This document shows positions 58,901-64,000 of a stretch of DNA of 64,000 nt, one piece after another. The stretch is from the NCBI GenBank assembly GCA_036250225.1, contig JAPZLL010000071.1:1-64000 (forward strand), read 5' to 3'. Made by a program: the position numbers and the translations under genes. The DNA is from Cercophora sp. LCS_1 (Eukaryota; Ascomycota; Sordariomycetes; Sordariales; Lasiosphaeriaceae). The first letter of the stretch is position 1, and every line of letters starts with the position of its first letter. The notes beneath the pieces are model-generated. The model saw nothing but the letters and a program-made list of their open reading frames with translations. It made no database searches and was not told where the DNA came from.

Positions 58901-61900
58901 AGTGGGTAGCCTTGTCCTCTTCGAGCTGGTACAGAACCCGGATCCGCCTTTCGTCATCGTATGGCCGCTGAAGAAAGTTTGCTGGGCATTTCCCGCGCGG
59001 GTCGTCGACGAAGATGTCTAAGCCCATCAGCTTTAAAACCTTGAGGGCGGGCAGGAGAGATTTTTCGAGGGTGGCGGGCTTCTCATGAGACCAAGAAAGG
59101 AGGGGAACGTACCAATTGTCGACCATTTCTCTCCCAGGCAATCCTCAATTCCGCGTCGGTCTAGCATATCCTCGATGAACTCCAGGTTATGCTCCATCAG
59201 CATATAGTGGAGCATTCCGGTGACTTCTGTATCCAGTTGTCCAAAGCGCTTCACAATGTCGTCAACGACGTCGATGGATAAGGAGAGCCGCGAGTTGTCT
59301 TTGGGTAGTAAGATCTCCAGCCCGCCAGCGTCAGTGTCATAGACCGCGCCGCTGGCTCGCTCACGTCTTCCTTCTATCGTTGTTCCGTCCGGCCCTTTGA
59401 GGTACCAATGCACTTCCAGGTTTTGCACGTGGTACGCATCCAAGTGAAGAAGGCTGTTGAGCACGGCAAGCCGTTTCACGTTTTCCTGCGGAATGACCCT
59501 ATTTAGTTGCCACCTGGTCAGTCGACTATTCGAAGTGCGCGGGTTTTTATTGACAGTTTGACAGTGGATTTTACCTCGCAATATACCGTACTTTCTTCCT
59601 CATCAGGACGGTAAACCCTTCCAAGAATCTTGGATCGCCGTCACCCATCACTTTTCGCTCAACGTGCCTTGACAGGCATCGATGTTCAAGATCCAAAGCT
59701 CGCAAAACTTCACGGATCACGGGAAAGCGGGTCTCTGAGACAGAAAGAAGCGGTACCAAGCCCTCGAAGCATTTTTGAAGATGCCGTCGATCGGCGGCGA
59801 GCCAAAAACAGTCGGCGTCAATCGTTCCGAGTTCGTCAAAGTCCGTCCCCAGGGTACCTTTGGCTCGCATGATGGGCAGGATTCTGCTCCCGCGAAGCTT
59901 CTTCACAAGTCCTAGGTCGAGGAGTTCCTCAGCGCCGCTGGGGAGAGAACGCTGCAGGAGCAGGTACAAGCCGGTGATGTAAGAGACAGGATCTGCCATG
60001 GTAATCTTTAGAATTTCGTCGATGGCCACTTGGGCGTCAGCCGCACTGGGAACGAGGAGTTTGTCGGTGAAAAAATCGCGAAAATCGGCGTATTGCGAGA
60101 CGCGCATCAACAGGGGCGTCTTTCGAAGGGCCCGATCGCCTGCCCATCTGCACTCGGTCGAAGTATACCACATGCCTTGGGCCTCGCCGTTCTCAAGGTA
60201 CCGGTAGTAGTAGATGAGCTTTCTGGTGCGAAACACGGTCCTGAGATCATCCAACTCCTCCCGGCATAAGAGGATGATGTTAGAGTATACATCGGCGACA
60301 GCTGTAGCAAGGTTCACCGGGGTCTTGGTGGAATCCATTGCAAGCATCTCAAGTCGCTCAATTTGGCGGCCAATCTTGCTGTGAGGGTTTTTCATGGTGA
60401 TTTGCATGCGGACCCCAAAAACAGAAAGAAAATCCCACGCGGGAGCGTCCGGATCTGGCACGTCAAGTAGGCCTTCGAACCCCAACTTGGAGTTGTAGGC
60501 CATCAATGCAGCTGTTGGTAGCATTGTATGCTCCAGCATGAAATGCCGCCCGCCAAGGCAGCGCACGGGAAGGGTGGCCAAGTCCTGGAGCACCAGACGC
60601 CTAGAGTGGTTCCGCCGCTTGCCTTCGGCGACCAATCCTTCAGGGACGGAGGAAGGAACAACCCAGTAACTATAGTAGTCCCAGTGGTCTCGCAGGAGCA
60701 GCAAGACCCGGGATGACGGTTGGGTCCGAATAACATAGGCGAAGTCATCGGAAAGCTGGAAACTGGGGCTCTCCGGCGCATCAACTAGGCGGGGAACGAT
60801 GCTGAGCTTGCAGCAACTGACCAACCATGAGATAAACTTGTTCTCCTGCTCCGAGCCGGCGGGGATGGCCATGTACCGAGGATGCAGGTGGTGGAACTCG
60901 TGTAAGTAAGAGCGGATCGTATGGAAGCCGCCTGAGTCGACATATATTTGCCCACCGCGACGGACGTTTCCAGCTGTAGTGATGACCCATATGTTTCGCT
61001 TGTTCGGGTTTGCCCACCCGGAACGGAACATATATGCCACGTGTGAAATCAGGTCGGCCGGCGGGATAACTTTGGGATCATAAATGGGGTTGTCGTGCAT
61101 CTCGGCCAGTTGATCGCAGATCACAAGTGCGCTGTCTTCTTCACGGACGCCGAGTGTTGTGAAAAGAAGTCTCCGGCTTGAGTCCCCGCTTGCAATTGCT
61201 CTGACCCGCGCTGTCTTGAGCCCCAGTAGTTCAAATCCCTCAAAGTCAATAGGCGCGTTGCCCGCCGTCTCGTCCTTCGTAGTTTGAAACACCGCAACGT
61301 TGTCTCTAGCGGCAACCCAGCGGCCATCTTGTAGAGGTATCAAGGGCAGACTTGCAATGGCGTCGAGCTCCTCTGGGTGATCAGCTAGAAGAGACAATAG
61401 TTGCGTGGCAAGGCGAGAGTGCCACCCGTCCGTGCGACCGCGGAACTCTTCTGGCCATTTTGAGATGCCGAATGCCAAAGAGTCGAGAAAGGATTTTCCA
61501 GACATCTCCTGAACACCAAGGCGGAGAAGGATAGGAAAGTCTTTCTTCCTGTATTCGTTCGAGAGATAGAGTCGCGACTCGGCTACGTTGTTGGGCATCA
61601 TGGAAAGTGGCAAGGAGTCGCCGTCGCAGAATCTCGGCGGAACAAACGTTAAGAGGCGTGGGATTTTTATCTCGGCCGAGACGGACTCCAAAATCGGCAT
61701 TTCCTTGAAGAGTCTGATCACAGACTCCCCAAGGTCACCGAAGAAGTCGTCCACTTGGTCTCTAAGGGGTAGAAAGGAAGGCCAAGTGTAGCGAAGACCT
61801 GTGCCTCCAAGGTTCTGTGCAGCATTGGCAAGAGCTTTTGGCAGAGCGTTCCGGAGCGCCTTGTTCCATGCCGAGGACTCTGAAATGGCCTCCCTGCTCG

Positions 61901-62957
61901 CGCTGAGCACGAAGTCGGCGTTCAAAACGAACTGGGTGAGTTAGCTTGCCGGAATCGAAGATTTGGTCGAGGATATGACGCACCTTGAACCCGAAGTCTC
62001 GTATTGGCAGAAAGGCGTACACAAACTGGGACGGTAGGCTTTCATCCTCCGACGCGGATAGAGGGAAGGCGATGGTGATCTCCGACTGCTGGACGCAAGC
62101 CCGCTTGGGCTCCGGGGGGAGGTCTTGGACGAGGTAGGTTGACATCAAATATGTTTGCTGCTCTGAGTCCTTCCGCAGGGTGACTGTTTGCAGAGAGCCC
62201 CCAGCGCTCCCCACAGATGGGGAAATCCCCTTGTTGACCGATGTTGTCCAAGGCGTACGCGTGCAAGTGTGCACCGAGATAGTGACGCTAGCCAACCTTC
62301 GCAAGAAGAGCAGAATGCTCGCATCTAATGATTGCAGCTCCCTAATCAACTCTTCTTGGCGATACCCGGGTGTCATCTCCAGGCGAATAGTGGTTTGTCG
62401 GGGATCGCAATTGGCGGGAAACTCGGCCCAGATAGGGGTCAACATACCGAGTTTCTGGGCCTTATCAAACTTGAAGGAATAGTGACCGGAGCGGATCCAG
62501 ACCACATCAGCAACCTTAAACACAGACTTGAACCCAACGCCCTTCTCTCCAGTATAGCCGCGCCGTTTCGCCTTTCCGCCCTTGGTACTGCTCCCGATCT
62601 TACAGAGAGCTTCCACGTTGCGTCGCGAAAACCCGCGCTCGTTACATGATAGCTGTAGTGCGCGCCCGTCATAGTTGATGGACAGCTTCGGGATCGAGCT
62701 GGCATCATATGTGTTGTCGTCGGCATTTTGGATAAGTTCGTGGAGGAAGTGAGCAGGCTTCTGATACAGCTCCTCTGAGATCCTGCCATATCCCGTTCAG
62801 TGATGAAGGTTAATTTCGGGAAGGGGCGCGCTTACAGGCGCAGCGCGTTCTCCAAGTTGGAGACATCACCGTCAGGAGTCTCACGAAGGTTACGCCGTTG
62901 AATGGCGCGGATGTGATCGCGAGCTTCCTCGGCAGAGAGGGGGAATTCGGACGACAT
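55938..62957 (-). CDS. Sacsin/NO VEIN-type GHKL ATPase fused to a C-terminal HET domain
   Basis: Predicted 2192 aa in seven exons, complement(join(55938..58094, 58183..58476, 58569..59017, 59113..59513, 59575..61931, 61984..62782, 62836..62957)). The N-terminus (MSSEFPLSAEEARDHI) leads into an HSP90-like ATPase: N-box HELIQNADDN (E56, N60, D63), a G1-like CNERGF, SSTKG, and lid GYTGEKGVGFKSVF (about 116-129), as in sacsin and NO VEIN proteins. About 1300 residues of middle region follow (QRPYDDERRIRVLYQLEEDK, FFGELYVSRLLQIHLGKAYV). Residues 1475-2192 carry a HET domain with FIALSYVWG, VWVDAVCIDQSN, RRVYGWVGE and KRAWITQEVVMAREIVIACG. The intron joining the two parts has a GTATGC donor and a gctaac branch site 13 nt before the acceptor, and the junction stays in frame. 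The 59018-59112 intron was chosen by phase and is less sure. The expected role is ATP-dependent sensing coupled to HET-driven cell death; this is inference. Confidence 0.85.
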
Positions 62958-64000
62958 GATCGCCCAGTAACGCCGCAATCGAGGCGTGAGAAAGGTTATG
63001 GGCGTGAAAACAGCGACAGGCGCGCGCTTCACACTTTATGAAACGAATCGAGCGTGGAATGACAATGGGGACTCGAGAGCCTTGTGCTCAGCCCCTGGTG
63101 GGCAAGCGGGCGCAGTGTCTTGGCAGGCGCCTGATCTCCTGACCAGGCGCGTCGGTCTCGAACTTCGACCGCCAACCCCACTTGCCAAGCCGTGTGGGGG
63201 TGGGGAAATGAGACCAGGACCATGACGTAGCTTTGGAAGCTCGATGTGAAAATACAAAAAATGGGAGACCTAGAAACCCCGTATCTCGTAGGCGAAGTTC
63301 AGTGGGGATACAGACGGTCTCTTGTCAATAGGCATGCCTCGAGAGAGATCGGTTGGTTCAGAATATTTTATTTGGTAAAATCATGTGAGGAGTATCGAGA
63401 TGCAAGTGCGGAGCCCATCACGTGTAAGCCATGCTGCTTGATGCATGGAAGGCGCCATTGTCCGTTGATATGCATGGGTATCGGCGCTCAGCCGCAGAGA
63501 AAGGAATTCCTGAGCCTGAGCAAGTTGCGCTAGTTGACTTTTAAAGCCGCAACCCGGTTCAGTTCCCCAATCTCCAACAATTAAAATGATGAGATGTGTC
63601 CAGGAGAATGCCTCAACAAATGATTTCCCGCCTACCGCTTTTTATTGTCCAAATGGGAAACAAGCTAACGACGCCGTGGCTGGCGGTTGAGGCAGAACTA
63701 AGCCCTCCGCGTCAGGTCTAGAGCTTTGACAGCTTGCGTTCGCCGCGGGATTGTGAACTGGTGGGGATTTTGAGGCGCGATTTCAGCCCAGAGTCAGCCA
63801 GGGCGCTCGTAGCTGGTTTCCCATTTGGATAATAAAAGCGGTACGCCAGAGTCCAATTATCTTCTGGGGACTGCAGGTGCGGGCACTGCTGTGGCTCCGT
63901 GCATGAGAAGCTCCCCCGATTGGTCGCCAGCAATCCAGCTGGACCGAGGAGAGCGTCTCGTGAGTAGGTGCGCAATCTGCTCCTCGACAACATCCCCGCC
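62958..64000. other. Region upstream of the GHKL-HET gene
   Basis: The last 1.04 kb hold the promoter of the GHKL-HET gene and an imperfect inverted repeat at 63633-63843. A 91-codon minus-strand frame from an ATG at 63993 to 63718 overlaps one repeat arm and has no recognisable motif, so I do not call it. Confidence 0.5.
63633..63843. repeat. Imperfect inverted repeat, arms of about 52 bp
   Basis: The left arm starts taccgctttttattgtccaa (63633). The right arm, read on the minus strand from 63843, starts taccgcttttattatccaaa. Both continue with atgggaaac, then agcta, then a shared ccctggctg/ccgtggctg block, giving about 80 percent match over roughly 50 bases allowing small gaps. The loop is about 105 bp. 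It could be the ends of a small element or two inverted copies of a decayed sequence. Confidence 0.6.

Noticed and set aside
1..64000. CRISPR arrays, rRNA or tRNA genes
   Set aside because: I found no regularly spaced repeats, no rRNA-like blocks and no convincing tRNA cloverleaf by eye; a tRNA scan would be needed to exclude tRNAs formally.

Overview
The window is genomic DNA of a filamentous ascomycete, most likely Pezizomycotina and possibly a Sordariomycete. The evidence is many short GT-AG introns (45-97 nt) with gctaac/gctgac branch sites, purine-rich start contexts, and families typical of these fungi: a highly reducing polyketide synthase (HR-PKS), HET-domain proteins, a GH71 glucanase, a LaeA-type methyltransferase and small cysteine-rich secreted proteins. 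The first 96 bases are pure C and look like a sequencing or assembly artefact. All gene models come from reading frames, splice signals and recognised motifs by eye; no database search was possible.

Layout. 0.5-4.3 kb: a CHAT protease-STAND NTPase (caspase-like, NLR-like), followed by a decayed 56-bp paralogue fragment. 5.2-22.5 kb: a candidate polyketide cluster, with a seven-exon HR-PKS (KS-AT-DH-ER-KR-ACP, no methyltransferase, DH active-site substitutions), a LovG-like FSH1 serine hydrolase read the other way, and a 17-exon ABCB/MDR exporter. 22.9-26.9 kb: a sulfotransferase-like protein diverging from a GH71 alpha-1,3-glucanase whose frame is broken. 27.5-35.7 kb: a stop-riddled pseudogene, then a divergent pair made of a DUF7708/coiled-coil/P-loop-less NACHT-like protein and a large AAA ATPase. 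36.6-38.5 kb: a membrane protein, followed by a MITE-like element. 39.2-43.4 kb: a divergent SET-TPR protein and J-domain/coiled-coil protein. 43.8-45.5 kb: a HET protein. 47.2-49.5 kb: a 77-aa secreted eight-cysteine protein and a LaeA-like methyltransferase. 49.6-51.1 kb: two gene relics joined head to head. 51.5-53.1 kb: a BAHD-type acyltransferase. 53.9-55.8 kb: a second secreted eight-cysteine protein and a small unknown protein. 55.9-63.0 kb: one very large minus-strand gene joining a sacsin/NO VEIN-type GHKL ATPase to a C-terminal HET domain.

Two themes stand out. One is self/non-self or cell-death architecture: CHAT-STAND, a degenerate STAND, two HET genes, a HET relic and the GHKL-HET fusion all lie within 63 kb. 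The other is secreted chemistry and proteins: an HR-PKS with its probable release hydrolase and exporter, plus two effector-like peptides. With decayed fragments, premature stops of C-to-T type and a MITE-like insertion, the region looks like a fast-evolving accessory segment. The GHKL-HET gene is the most novel item: its architecture suggests an ATP-dependent sensor or scaffold driving a HET death effector, but that role is inference.
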